Of a DNA stretch of 64,000 bases, positions 10,560 through 22,627 are shown piece by piece (the stretch's first letter is position 1; each line of letters begins with the position of its first letter). A model generated the notes under the pieces. The model saw nothing but the letters and a program-made list of their open reading frames with translations. It had not been told where the DNA came from and did not search any database. The stretch lies in contig NC_134572.1 of assembly GCF_050947875.1 (NCBI RefSeq), positions 158,245,105 to 158,309,104 of the forward strand. Direction: 5' to 3'. Position numbers and translations under genes: made by a program. Origin of the DNA: Dermacentor variabilis. Lineage: Eukaryota; Arthropoda; Arachnida; Ixodida; Ixodidae.

Positions 10560-11882
10560 TAGGGCAAGGTAAGTGCCCCCCTGAAACACATGCCTCACGC
10601 ATAATGCATTACGTACGGGATTCAGAATATGTTGTTTTCCAATATGGCTTTAATCCAATGCGCATCAGTCGAAAGTCTTCGTGAAATAGCTTCTTCCGGA
10701 TTTGTCTGTTCTCCTACCAACTTATGTTATTGCGTAAGTCGTGCGTGCTCGACTGGGCAGCGCATACGACTCTTGATCTTAGCGAACACGATTCAAAACC
10801 AACCCTCAGGACAACTTCGGTCACTTTGTATGTGGCTTTGGGCATGCGCCGCAGATCCACGAAATGAAACTCCTTGATGCCAGCTTCGAACACTGAGTAT
10901 GTACCACTGTTCAATCAATCTTATTGAAATCTATTTGGGTCACCGCGTATGGGCCCCTGGGTGCATGCTCTTCTTCGATTAAAAAAACATACTCGGCAGA
11001 ACCCCTCTATCGATTACTTTCAACGGCATTGCGTTTAGCATTAAATCAACATTGTGAACCAACGTATGCCACCGTCAAAACGAGTGATGCATCAGGCGTG
11101 TGCTGCAGCGGGACTCGTCTTTTACACTTGCTTAAAAAAATTCATCGCCATCTAGTGACCATGCCGAGCAGTCCACGCGTGGTCTCTGAGAAGAGAAGCG
11201 TGGCGCGTCGTGCAAGCGAACACTAAGAATTGTTCCCTCGCTTGCGGTGCGCTCAGTGGCGCATACACAGTGGACCAATTTAGGGAGATGTTTATTAAAT
11301 AGCGGAACATACGCAGTGCATTCAAGGCGCAGCTTGCTAATGTGTTGTGGTGAGAGGGGTTCGTCGAAATGGGGCACCTACTCAGTATATTTGTGGAGCA
11401 GACTGCTAACGTATGAGGTTGATGTCCTTCAGGACGCCATTTTTTAATCACTGTAGACCAGCCCATTCGCAGTCATACAATCCCAGCTACCCAACTTGCC
11501 ATCAAAATGTATATTCAAGGGCAGCCCATACCTGCTGGCACATACCTAGTGACCAAAGATGACATGAAAGTTGTTCATTGAACACTAGCACAAACGCAGT
11601 GGCATATACCCTGTGCTCGACGTCGGCATCAAAGAATTTCTTCAAACCGCGCTACATGCCCAGTTCTGTCTCTAGAGTGACCTAAGTCGGCGATAAAAAG
11701 AATTTGTCGAAGAGCGGCACATATGAACACATTTCCAAATATTCAAGGACTCAAGCTCATCCAACTGTTGCCTTGTAACCCTGGTCCCTAGCACAGCCAG
11801 CCCGATGGTCTAACCATTTTACTATGGACTACACAGTGACAGGTTTGGGGGAAGTGTTCGATAGGAGGATACAGACGCACAT
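10560..11882. other. Unassigned, possibly old degenerate repeat
   Basis: No gene recognised. Short related phrases recur (GGCACCTACTCAGTAT, GGAACATACGCAGTGC, GTGGCATATACCCTGTGC at about 11378, 11304 and 11600), which suggests a highly diverged tandem or dispersed repeat. Confidence 0.3.
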
Positions 11883-12258
<376 letters not shown>

Positions 12259-12509
12259 CCGGAAAGTGCGTGAAGTACCCCAAGAATGCTAACAAATTAA
12301 ATATGTTTTGAAATATATCCGGCAGTCGTAGAATTCAACTCATTCTCTGCGTGAACTACGCACCGCCGCTGGTAGATGGCGCGAATTATTGTCAGTATGT
12401 GGTGCAAAGCGCGAGTGAGGAATACGGCTGCATATAAGCTTCGGTGTTGGGAATATGGCGGACCGTTAAATTGCTTCATTGATAAACGCATTAGGTCGAA
12501 ATAGTATAT
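12259..12509. other. Unassigned spacer between GATA array and RTE element
   Basis: Nothing recognisable. Confidence 0.4.
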
Positions 12510-12511
12510 CG

Positions 12512-12585
12512 TGCAGCGGTGGCGTAGAGGCAGCACATCCGCTTCGCGTGCAAGAGGACCATGGTTCGAATACCGGTGCCCCACA
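12512..12585 (+). repeat. tRNA-like (SINE-like) head with pol III A and B boxes
   Basis: An A box-like TGGCGTAGAGGC (12520-12531) and a good B box GGTTCGAATACC (12563-12574) sit 32 bases apart, inside a tRNA-sized stretch ending GGTGCCCCAC. This is the internal pol III promoter layout of tRNA-derived SINEs. It directly precedes the RTE 5' region. Confidence 0.6.
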
Positions 12586-12829
12586 ATTTTCTACCGGATT
12601 AAAAAAATCCGCGTGTTGATAAAATTGCATAAACAGGCCTGGAGCGTGGCCTGATCCTGGTGACCAGAACCGGTAACGTACTCTCTCACCAAAGCGGCAT
12701 TGGCCACCCTGGTGCAGCACTTAGCCACAACCTCCTATATGAATACAACGATCAAACCCCGGCCCTCAGTCCCCAGCAGCTGCGAAGCAACTGACCACGG
12801 CGGAAAGAGGTATAAGAGGCACAAATGGA

Positions 12830-13110
12830 AGGTGATACAGGTCTACGCCTCTACATCCAGTCATGACGACCAGGAAGTCGAAAGCTTCTATGAAGACGTG
12901 GGATCAGCGATGGGTAAAGTCAAACTACACTATACTGATGGGCCACTTCAATGCCAGGGCAGGCAAGGAGCAGACTGGAGACAAGTCAGAGGGGGAATAT
13001 GGCATAGGCTCTAGGAGTAGCAGCGGAGAGTTATTAGTAGAGTTTGCAGAGTATTATGCGGATAATGAATACATTCCTTCGCAAGCATACTTTGCGCTAA
13101 CCCTGGCACC
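12830..13110 (+). pseudogene. AP-type endonuclease remnant of the RTE element
   Basis: Frame at 12820-12940 reads VIQVYASTSSHDDQEVESFY, and an overlapping frame reads LMGHFNARAGKEQTGDKSEG (normally GDFNAxxG). These are the two central motifs of APE-type LINE endonucleases, which nick target DNA. The G-D-F-N box has become G-H-F-N, and the frames are out of register. Confidence 0.7.
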
Positions 13111-13319
13111 ATAGAAGATGTGGATCCGCTCGGCAAGGTGCGCTTCAGGGACCATACGATGGTAACAGCTCGAATTAGCCTAGACTTGAGTAGGGAACGG
13201 AAGAAGCTGGTACATAAGAAGCCGATCAATGAGTTAGCGGTAAGAGACAAAATAGGATAATTCCGGATCAAACTACAGAACACGTATTCGGACAGGAAGG
13301 GGACCTTAGTGTTGAAGAT

Positions 13320-14834
13320 ATGAACGACAATCTTGTGGGCATCATTAAGGAATGTGCAATCGAAGTCGGTGGTAACTCCGTTAGACAGGATGCCAGTAAG
13401 CTATCACAGGAGACGAAATATCTGATCAAGAAACGCCAATGTATGAAAGCCTTTATCCGTCCATCTAGGATAGAACTGGCAGAACTTTCCCAACTAATCA
13501 ACAAGCGCAAGACAGCTCACATAAGGAAGCATCATATGGATAGAATTCAACATGCTCTCCGGAACGGAGGAAGCCTAAAAGCAGTGAAGAAGAAACTAGG
13601 AATAGGCAAGAATCAGATCTATGCGTTAAGAGACAAAGCCGGCAATATTATTACTAATATGGATGAGATCGTTCAAGTGGCTGAGGAGTTCTATAGAGAT
13701 TTATACGGTACCAGTGGTACCCACGACGATAATGGAAGATACAATAGACTAGAGGAATTTGAAATTCCAGAAATAACGCCAGAATAAGTAAAGAAACCCT
13801 TGGGAGCTATGCAAAGCGGGAAGGCAACTGGGGAGGATCAGGTAACAGCAGATTTGTTGCAGGATGGTGGTCAGATTGTTCTAGAAAAACTGGCCACCTA
13901 GTATATCCAATGCCTCATGACTTCGAGCTTACCGGAATCTTGGATAAACGCTAACCTAATCCTAATCCATAAAAAAGGGGACGCCAAAGACTTGAAAAAT
14001 TACAGACCGATCAGCTTACTCTCCGTTACCTACAAACTATTTACTAAGGTAATCGCAAATAGAATCAGGAACACCTTAGACTTCTGTCAACCAAAGGACC
14101 AGGAAGGATTCCGTAAAGGCTACTCAGCAATAGACGATATTCACACTATCAATCAGGTGATAGAAAAATGTGCGAAATATAACCAGCCTTTATATATAGC
14201 TTTCATTGATTACGAGAAAGCATTTGATTCAGTCGAAACCTCAGCAGTCATGGAGGCATTGCGGAATCAGGGTGTAGACAAGCCGTATGTAAAAATACTG
14301 AAAGATATACATAGCGGCTCCACAACCACCGTAGTCCTCCATAAGGAAAGCAAGAAAATCCCAATAAACAAAGGCGTCAGGCAGGGAGATACGATCTCTC
14401 CAATGCTATTCACAGCCTGTTTACAGGAGGTATTCAGAGACCAGGATTGGGAAGAATTGGGGATAAGACTTAATGGAGAATACCTTAGTAACTTGCGATT
14501 CGCTTTTGATATTACCTTGCTTAGTAACTCACGGGCCCAATTGCAATGCATGCTCACTGAGCTGGAGAGGCAAAGTCCAAGGGTGGGTCTAAAAATTAAT
14601 CTGCAGAAAACTAAAGTAATGTTTAACAGTCTCGGAAGAGAACAGCAGTTTACAATAGGTAGTGAGGCACTGGAAGTGGTAAGGGAATACATCTACTTAG
14701 GACAGGTAATGACTGCGGATCCGGATCATGAGACTGAAATCATCAGAAGAATAAGAATGGGCTGGGGTGCGTTTGGCAGGCATTCTCAGATCATGAACAG
14801 GAGGTTGCCATTATCCCTCAAGAGAAGTTTATAA
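13320..14834 (+). pseudogene. Reverse transcriptase of the RTE element, active site mutated
   Basis: Frames 13320-13787 (155 codons, thumb-side linker) and 13917-14834 (305 codons, RT proper) are separated by in-frame stops near 13787 and 13900. The RT frame carries the fingers and palm motifs in order. The catalytic box at 14499-14510 reads FAFD, whereas RTE elements have FADD; loss of one catalytic aspartate would abolish activity. Confidence 0.85.
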
Positions 14835-15185
14835 CAGCTGTGTTTTTCCAGTACTCACGTACGGGGCAGAAACCTGGAGGCTTACGAAAGGGGTTCTACT
14901 TAAATTGAGGACGACGCAACGAGCTATGGAAAGAAGAATGATAGGTGTAACGTTAAGGGATAAGAAAAGAGCAGATTGGGTGAGGGAACAAACGCGAGTT
15001 AATGATATCTTAGTTGAAATCAAAAAAAAGAAATGGGCATGGGCAGGACACGTAATGTGGAGGGAAGATAACTGATGGTCATTTAGGGTTACAGACTGGA
15101 TTCCAAGGGAAGGGAAGCGTAGCAGGGGGCTGCAGAAAGTTAGGTGGGCGGATGAGATTAAGAAGTTTGCAGGGATAACATGGCT
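14835..15185 (+). pseudogene. C-terminal region of the RTE ORF2
   Basis: Frame reading LTYGAETWRLTKG, RTTQRAMERRMIGVTLRDKK and KKKWAWAGHVMWRED then KRSRGLQKVRWADEIKKFAG. This block is characteristic of the C-terminus of arthropod RTE ORF2. It is joined to the RT by a frameshift near 14834 and carries an in-frame stop near 15075. Confidence 0.8.
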
Positions 15186-15902
15186 TAGAATAAGGTCATA
15201 TTAGATATTTTGCAATCTCAACTATTATTTAGCTGTCTACAGGCCTGCGAAACGCGAAATGAGCGTGCAACAAATAAGAGCTCATTCAACTCCACAACAG
15301 TCCGAGGCAACTGCTCGTGATTCAGCGGCAGAAAGAACAAGCAAAAAAGCGCAAAAACGACCACGCACGAGGCGGTACACAGGAAAGTGGCGTTTCCTGT
15401 GGGCTTCCCGGCTATTGCCATTCTCTTTACGTTTCCCATCATAAATTTACAGAGCCTTGCACAGTTTTCTATAAACTGAAAATACTGGGAAATCAATCCT
15501 TGTGTTTCCTCTTCTGTACAGGCTCGTCATCGCTTTGTCCACGTGCCTCAGGGGCTGCCAGAACACCATGCACACGTGACACCGTAAAGTCGTGCACTTG
15601 ACCTGATCAATCTGGTCTCATCCAGTCCAACTATATCATTACGAAAATTTGCCGTACACGCAGCAGTAAAACAACACCTTTATCTTTTGTACGTGAAAAA
15701 GTATTGCTCACATCAACAAACGTTGTGCCCGATGAAGCTCGACAGCAGCAAATTGAACGATGTGCTTTCTCGGCATACTGCAGTAGCCAAGTGGGGGCAC
15801 CATGCACCTGATGACGCTGATGTTGCTTTCTTCGCGTTTTATGTACAACATTACATCAGGAACACAGAATATACGGCGCCCGGGACACATCGAAGCCACG
15901 GG
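15186..15902 (+). repeat. 717-bp dispersed repeat, copy 1
   Basis: Clearly similar along its whole length, with scattered substitutions and small indels, to 58029-58748 in the same orientation. Shared phrases include GCCATTCTCTTTACGTTTCC/GCCATTCCCTTTACGCTTCC and AACCTTTATCTTTTGTxCGT. It starts near AGAATAAGGTCA and ends at AGCCACGGG. No conserved long ORF, LTR or terminal inverted repeat is seen. The class is unknown. Confidence 0.85.
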
Positions 15903-16048
15903 TAATGGCAGCTCTAGCTACGCAAAGCTCTAGCGCTGACAGCTCTAGCTGACACAGCTAGAGCTGACAGCCCTAGCTAGAGAGCTAGTTAGCTAGCTAG
16001 AGCTAGAGATGACAGCTCTAGCTCTAGCGAAGTATAGCTCTAGCTACG
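15903..16048. repeat. AGCTCTAGCT / CTAG-rich palindromic cluster
   Basis: At least eight copies of AGCTCTAGCT, CAGCTCTAGCT or their reverse complement AGCTAGAGCT occur in about 145 bp, interspersed with TGACAGC. The segment is close to self-complementary at many registers. Confidence 0.8.
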
Positions 16049-16059
16049 ACTCACAGAGC

Positions 16060-16553
16060 AAGTGCCCTCCATACAGACACTATCCTTCACTCCCAGACAC
16101 TCCACAGGCCACGGGATATCCAAGAACACCAGCGTCGCGAAAGACAGCGCTACCTCTCGCCACACCTTCATTGAAGTGTAAAGGAAGCGTATGAGTGGCG
16201 CTGTCTACAGATGAATACATACCCGAACCTACCGTTAAAACGCGCCATCCACCCCACCGCATACGTGGGCTTCTGCCCGTGGTGCGGAAGCCAGCCGAAT
16301 CTCGTCCTCATTACGTGGAATGCGAGCTAAGGCCACCAAAAATTGATAAGCCTCACATTACGGCTCGAAAATTTAGAACGGAGCATTGGGAGGCATAACT
16401 CGCCAGCGAGGAAAAGGAGGCACAAAGGGCAGTCGTCGACCAAGTATGGCGCGCTGCTGACACTAGTGGAGCACTGCACTAGCGGCCCCACCCACCTGCT
16501 TCCAAGACCGTTTCCTTATACAATAAACGGTGTTTCAACGCACGGCTACCAGG

Positions 16554-16556
<3 letters not shown>
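16060..16556 (+). mobile_element. LINE 3' terminal fragment
   Basis: Fragments of an ORF2 C-terminal zinc motif (YVGFCPWCGSQPN, then a lost H..C part) and a tail reading SEEKEAQRAVVDQVWRAAD occur in two frames near 16255-16470, followed by a 3' UTR with ACAATAAACGG at 16520. The fragment ends directly in (TA)n. It is the 5'-truncated 3' end of a LINE related to those at 39041 and 56560. Confidence 0.65.

Positions 16557-16597
<41 letters not shown>
16557..16597. repeat. (TA)n microsatellite
   Basis: About 20 TA units following the LINE 3' end. Confidence 0.95.
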
Positions 16598-16600
<3 letters not shown>

Positions 16601-16607
16601 TCGCTTA

Positions 16608-16662
16608 ATATAACACGGTTACCAGGCCTGTGTACATGTATATGACACATGCGTGGTAACCG
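16608..16662. repeat. Short inverted repeat
   Basis: CACGGTTACCAGG near 16613 pairs with the downstream GTGGTAACCGTG (16651-16662), leaving a loop of roughly 25 bases. No wider context recognised. Confidence 0.5.
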
Positions 16663-16793
16663 TGGTGCAATAAACCACAACCACATATGCGTAACTTCTT
16701 TCTGTGGTTTGGCATCACATATGAGTTATGCGACCATTTTTAAGACAGAATTGAATTTGATAAAAAAACGTAGACACATATTTAGACACACTC

Positions 16794-17092
<299 letters not shown>

Positions 17093-17112
17093 TCTGTCCC
17101 CCAGATAAATAG
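17093..17112 (-). other. Polypurine tract of G2
   Basis: Minus-strand ATCTGGGGGACAGA abuts the LTR start TGTAACG. Confidence 0.6.
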
Positions 17113-17649
17113 GCGCCATCCTTGCGATCTAAGCATATGGTAGCATAGACGGATCGTAGAATGGCTTGAGCAGATCTACGTGAACAGTTTCGCGACCGCG
17201 ACGGCGCTAATCAGAAGACGGTGACACAGGATCGACGACATTGTTCACGGGGGAAGTTTGTGCAATAACACGGTAAGGTCCATGATATCGTGAGAGCAGC
17301 TTAGAAGAAAGGCCAGGAGCTAAAGGTGGAACTCACAGCGAAACCAACGAATCGGAAGGGAAGCTTGGGGGATCACAGCCACCACGACGAAGCTTGTGGT
17401 GTGTCTGATCTACGGTGGTAAGACAGCGGGCGAGTTGTCTGCATTCTTCAGCATGCTGCGCAGCTTGAGAGACAGGACCACATTCTGATGAATCGGGCGG
17501 GTAGGGTAGACTTGTATCGATGGCGCAGGAACGTTCGCGGTCGTACAGTAAGAAAAACGGAGAAAAACCAGTGGTTGCTTGAGTGCCAGTATTATAGGCG
17601 AACATGACGAACGCAAGCACAGCGTCACAGTTCGAATGGGCGGACGCGA

Positions 17650-17659
17650 TGTACATGGC
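17650..17659. repeat. Target-site duplication of the nested LINE, left copy
   Basis: TGTACATGGC occurs here and at 18075-18084, exactly bracketing the LINE fragment. Removing the insert plus one copy rejoins the G2 integrase reading (..LAMY..). Confidence 0.85.
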
Positions 17660-18074
17660 AGCCCCGCGTGCTTGGATTGCGGCGAGGAGGAGACGCTTGA
17701 GCACCTTCTGCTCCGCTGCCCGGCCTTCGATGTTGAGCGCACTGCGCTCTTTGCATCATACCATCGTGTGGGACTGCCCTGTAACTCGGAGGGAGCACTT
17801 CTCTTTCCGGCAGCCCACCCTTCCATTGTCAAGAAAGTGCTTCCTGCCCTACTTGACTTTTGTTGTGACACGCAGCTGAGAGCGCGGCTGTAAGCCCCGC
17901 AGTGCTTTTTCAACCTTCTTGTTATTTCTTTCCGCCTTCTTTTCCTTCTCTCCCTGATTTTTTTCTCCCCACTCCCCTTTCCCTGTGCAGTGCTGTAGAG
18001 GTATCCTCCTCTCAGAGACAGTTACGGCACTGCACTTCACTCTTCCTCTCCTTCAAAAGTCACTACACACACAC
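17660..18074 (+). mobile_element. LINE 3' end nested in the G2 integrase
   Basis: It encodes the last ~80 residues of an ORF2: a zinc motif CLDCGEEETLEHLLLRCP, then FPAAHPSIVKKVLPALLDF, with the stop at 17891-17893. A pyrimidine-rich 3' UTR and a CACACACAC end follow. It is 5'-truncated, as is usual for target-primed reverse transcription. The ORF remnant is intact as far as it goes, so the insertion is younger than the G2 copy it disrupts. Confidence 0.85.
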
Positions 18075-18084
18075 TGTACATGGC
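18075..18084. repeat. Target-site duplication of the nested LINE, right copy
   Basis: Second copy of TGTACATGGC (see 17650-17659). Confidence 0.85.
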
Positions 18085-18801
18085 GAGTATGACGCCAAGA
18101 GTACCTTTCAAACACTCCGTCAACCCGTTTGTTTGCGGATGGTATGCACTAGTGTTCCTGTGTATGATGTTGCACTCCTTCAGAAGCGATGTCACGACAG
18201 CAGATAGAAAAAGCAAACTCGATCACTAAGTTCCCGAGGGGCTCCGTGACGGACAAAGTGCCGCAGTACGAATGATTCAGTCTTGGGCACTGGCAGATGG
18301 AAGTGCAGCGGTTTCTGCGTAGCGTTTGAGATGATACACTGCAACGATAATCCAGCGGTTGCCAGTCCTGGTACAAGAAAGTGGACCGTAAATGTCGATG
18401 CCGACGCGATCAAAACGACAGGACGCACAAGGAAGCCGCTGGAATGGTGCGGCAGTGGACGTAGGGACCGACTTTCGGCGCTGGCACTCGAGGCAGCAGC
18501 GGACGTACTTGTGAATGAACGTGTGCATTCCAGGCCAGTTATACCGGAGCCTAAGGCAGGTCTTTAACACGCTACCGTTTGCACATTGGGGATCAGTGTG
18601 AAACGTTGCGCATAAATCACCCCGAAGATGACGCGGCATTACGAGAAGCCATTGCCGACCCTTGGGGAGATAGTTGTGACGGTAGAGGAGTTGGTCGTGA
18701 ACAACAAAGTGATGCGCCGGCCGCCATAGCGTCTTAGATGCTGTAACAGTGGCAGGATCAGCAAGAAACTCCAAAAGCGAAGAAATCCAAGGGTCTTTGC
18801 T

Positions 18802-19331
18802 CTACTCAGAGCGCATGTCATCTATGGCAAGTGCTGACAGGACAACGTTGAGTGGGCAAAGACTGTGCCCGTCAGGGGAAATGGGCGAGCGGGAGAGAGC
18901 GTCGGCATCGGTATGTTTTGGTCCAGAGCGGTACACGACCTGGATGTCGTGCTCTTGCAAACGGAGCGCCCAACGTGCGAGGCGCCCAGAGGGCTCTTTC
19001 AATGAGGATAGCCAGCACAACGCGCGGTATTCCGTTACTACATCAAATTGGCGGTCCTATAAGCGAAGTCGAAATTTCGTAGTGGCATAGAGTATGGCGA
19101 AACACTCCTTTTCTGTAACAGAGTAGTTTGGCTCCGACTTTGTCAGCGTGCGGCTAGCATTAGCAACAACGTATTCCTTGAGCCCACATTGCGTTGGCCA
19201 AGAACTGCCCCAAGGCTGACTCTAGTATCATCTGTATAAACCTCAGTTGGGGCAGCGGGGTCGAAATATTGCAAAATAGGAGAGGTGAGCAGATGGTGAA
19301 GGGTTGTGAACGCGTCATCCGTTGCTTTAGA
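18802..19331 (-). pseudogene. RNase H of G2
   Basis: The C-terminal piece 19020-18802 reads [20 protein letters not shown] and [14 protein letters not shown]. The N-terminal piece up to 19331 is out of frame. The standard gypsy RNase H motifs are in the expected place between RT and integrase. Confidence 0.78.
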
Positions 19332-20225
19332 CTAGGTGGATAGGCCGTTGTCTCCAGCCAGCAGTTGATTCAAAGGGGCGATGATAATAGCAATGTTCTT
19401 CACAAAACGGCAAAAATAGGTGCAGATCCCGACGAAAATGCGCAGTGTCTTCAGGTTGGTGGGTTTGGAGAACTCCGCAACTGCACGGCGTTTTGCAGGA
19501 TCCGGAAGTAAGCCTTCATTGGATACGGCGTGGCCTAAGATGGTAAGCTTACGGGCAGCAAATAAGTATTTTTTGATAAGCTGCAGGCCAGCCTTAGTAG
19601 GGCAGCTTAACACCTTTCTTAGTCGTTGGAGGTGAGTCGGGAAATCAGATGAGAAGATGACATCATCTAGGTAGCACAAATACGTGTGCCACATGAGACC
19701 GCGCAAGATGTTGTGCATCATACGCTCGGAAGTAACGGGCACATTAGACAGGCCGAATGGCATGACATTAAATTCGTATAATCCGTACGGTGTGACGAAA
19801 GCGGTTTTCGAGCGGTTAGCCTCCGCCATGGGGACTTGCCAATACCCAGACCGCAAATCCAAAGAGGAAAAGAACTCGGCAGCTTGCAAACAGTGAAGAG
19901 CATCGTCTATGCGCTGTAAGGGATATACGTCGTTACGTGTAATTTTGTTAAGGCGTCTGTAACCTACGCAGAAGCAAATAAAACCATCTTTCTTTTTTAC
20001 GAGGGCGATTGGCGACGCCCACGGGCTATGGGACAGCTGAATTATGCCATGCCGAAGCGTATCTCTCATTTGTTCGTCGATGACACGTCGTTGAGAAGCT
20101 GAGAAACGGTAAGCACGCTGCTGGAGCGGGGCGTGCGAACAGGTGTCGATGCTGTGCGATACTGTGGTGGTGCGGCCGAGATAACGTTGATGGCAGTCGA
20201 AGGTGGTGCTAAATTTGCGTAGCAA
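19332..20225 (-). pseudogene. Reverse transcriptase of G2
   Basis: A 297-codon open frame, the longest in G2. It has SPWASPIALVKKKDG, LDLRSGYWQVPM, FGLSNVPVTSERMM, the active box LCYLDDVIFSS and the C-terminal connection RTLRIFVGICTYFCRF. Both catalytic aspartates are retained. Some conserved residues are altered (FCVGYRRLN where FCVDYRRLN is usual). Confidence 0.88.
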
Positions 20226-20254
20226 CCTGATAAGTTGCGCGCGTTGTGTGGTTG

Positions 20255-20895
20255 TCAGATCACCGGAGATCGACGGATGGAGGCACTACAGCGGCGGTTG
20301 ATTGGCAATGTCGAGAACAGCAAGGGACGTTGAATGTGCTTCGTCGGGAGAATCGAAGAGCATTGAAGAATCCACAGTTTGCACATAACCGAGGCACTTT
20401 CCGCGATGTAAAGTAATCGGCAGAAAAGACATTGCACACACACATAACACCACGGCCAGCACTGAGGGCGAGAACGCAGGGAATGGTGACGGACGAAGAA
20501 GTGACATGGCGTGAAAAGCACGGTTGCGCCACGTGCTGATGCGCAAGATACGGAGACGACGGCGGCTGACTGAGGAGGGATATCATTCAGTAAGTTCGGC
20601 CACAAGCATTTTTGCAGACGCCACAGGATCTTGGTCCATGGCTGCATTGGCAAGAAAAGACAACTCCCCCTCGGCGCGGGCACAGTCAAGGATGGCATTG
20701 TTTGACGAAAGGCAATCCCAGCCTAGGAGAACATCGTGCGAGCAGGACGCCAGCACAACGAATTCGACGACATGAAGCGCCTCCTCGGTGACAACACGTG
20801 CAGTGCAGGCTCCCATTGTTTCGACAGGCTGTGCCCTCGCAGCACTCAAACACACTCCGGAAAGTGACGTCGTTACTTATCCTACTCGTCGGCAA
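20255..20895 (-). pseudogene. Protease and linker of G2
   Basis: Frame 20855-20583 carries the protease C-terminal motif CSHDVLLGWDCLSSNNAILD. The active-site Asp region lies upstream near 20900-20940 in another frame. The frame past 20583 leads toward the RT with several breaks. Confidence 0.7.
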
Positions 20896-22324
20896 AGTTC
20901 TGCGCGTAACACCGAAATTGCTGTGCCTGTACCTACCAGTGTGAATGTTTGAATCCTTTCGTCGTATACCTCAATGACATTGCAGGGGTTATTTCGAGGC
21001 CTTTGGGAAATCGAAGGGGACGCAGTTCTCGCCTGGGGTACTGCGACACTTAGTTTCGCTGAGGATCTAAGTTGGTGAGATGGAGCGGCGGCCTGGAGAT
21101 GGGGAACGACGAGCTGTTTGAGAACAGTGGTTTCATCCGGCGGCACAGGAGATTGTAGCTGTCGAGTGACGTAAGTGCTCATGGGTCGGCGGTTATCATA
21201 AATATGTAGCATACGGCGTCGACAAACACGGGCAACGTGTCCCGGAATACCACAATGGTAACAAATTGGGCGGTTGTCCGCGGTGCGCCAAGTATATTTA
21301 GCTGACTTGGTAGCTGTGGTCCAGGCGGTGAGAAGAGAATCGGGGGTGGTCGCGCAACAGCTTGAAGAGGTGGACGTGAAGCGAAGGGCGGCCTTGCAGC
21401 GACGTCAGCGTACGTCAGGGGCGCCGCGACCGTAGGCGGTTAAATAACAGCTGGTAGGAACTCCGCGACTTGCTCCTTCATGACGCTCTGTAACCCCGGT
21501 GTCAATGGAGAGTGTGGTTGCGCGTTCGTAAAGGGCACCAGGGAAAGCTGCCGACCAACTTCTCGTATGAATTCCTTTGCCTAGTGCATTAGAGGCGACT
21601 CCTCAAAAGCTAGGGTCAGACCTGAGACAGCGGCGAATTCTGAGGACGGATGTCGTGTGACTACGCGCTGCCTTCGAAGTACGTTGTAACTCTGACACCG
21701 CGCAATGACGACAGACACTGTGAGCGGGTTTCGGGCGATCAACAGTTCAAAGGCGTTGTCCTCAATTCCCTTGAAGATATGCCTGATCTTGTCGGCTTCT
21801 GGCATTGTTGCATCGACTCTGTTGCACATATTAACCATGTCTTCGATGTAGCAGGTGAAATTCTCACCTGGTTGCTGGGCGCGTCCAAGCAGGCGTTGTT
21901 CGGCCTGGAGTTTGCGGAGAGCAGGACCACCAATGACTTCTGTGAAGTTGGTCTTGAACGCCGACCATGTCGGTATGTCTGATTCGTCGTTACGATACCA
22001 CAAAAATGCAACGTTGCTCAAGTAGAAAATTACGTTGTTGAGCTTTGCCGTATCGTCCCAGTCGTTGTGCGCGAAGACTGTCGTACGAGGCGTGCCAGAC
22101 CTCGACGTCCTGATCACCGGTGCCCGCAAAAATAGCAGGGTCCCGCTGACGCTGCACGCCAGGAGAGATGACAGTTCGTGCAGTGACTGCAGCTTGTTGA
22201 GCTGGATCGTCAGCCATGGTTCGAGAATGCTGGACAGGATCATACGGCATGGGCCGAGCAGGTTGAAGGGTTCGGCTTCGAACTTCCAGCGTTGATGGAG
22301 TCGTACCCCGCACTCTCCACCAAA
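20877..22324 (-). pseudogene. Gag of G2, with zinc knuckle
   Basis: Capsid block in the frame 22387-21581 (YRNDESDIPTWSAFKTNF, RLLGRAQQPGENFTCYIEDM, NRVDATMPEADKIRHIFKG) and a CCHC knuckle CYHCGIPGHVARVC near 21265-21225 in another frame. It resembles the G1 and G3 Gag layout. Confidence 0.8.
22300..22323 (-). other. Primer-binding site candidate of G2
   Basis: Minus-strand TGGTGGAGAGTGCGGGGTAC begins a few bases inside the 5' LTR. It resembles the G1 site (TGGTGGACGTGCGGGGTGC). Confidence 0.5.

Positions 22325-22627
<303 letters not shown>

Larger units (their letters stand above)
12510..15185 (+). mobile_element. RTE-type LINE, near full length, inactive
   Basis: Order on the plus strand: tRNA-like head (12512-12585), 5' UTR-like segment (12586-12790), endonuclease remnants (12830-13110), RT (13320-14834) and C-terminal region (14835-15190). 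RT motifs match the RTE clade (NYRPISLLSVTYKLFTK, FIDYEKAFDSV, GVRQGDTISPMLF). Frames are broken at several places and the RT active site is mutated, so this copy cannot move by itself. The usual simple-repeat tail is absent; a 717-bp dispersed repeat begins where the tail would be. Confidence 0.82.
17333..18774 (-). pseudogene. Integrase of G2, interrupted by a LINE
   Basis: Frame 18774-18277 gives the zinc finger (C-C pair in CCLECQRRK) and the first core motif (FDRVGIDIYGPL). A second part near 18250-18090 carries the RHGAPRELSDR region, partly degenerate. After the LINE insertion the C-terminal part resumes at 17659 (MYIASAHSNCDAVLAFVMFA, then ATTGFSPFFLLYDRE) down to 17333. Frameshifts separate the parts. 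Confidence 0.8.

Noticed and set aside
12700..13110. Independent host gene from the plus frames at 12700-13014 and 12863-13114
   Set aside because: Both carry pieces of the RTE endonuclease (VIQVYA, FNARAG) and belong to the LINE.
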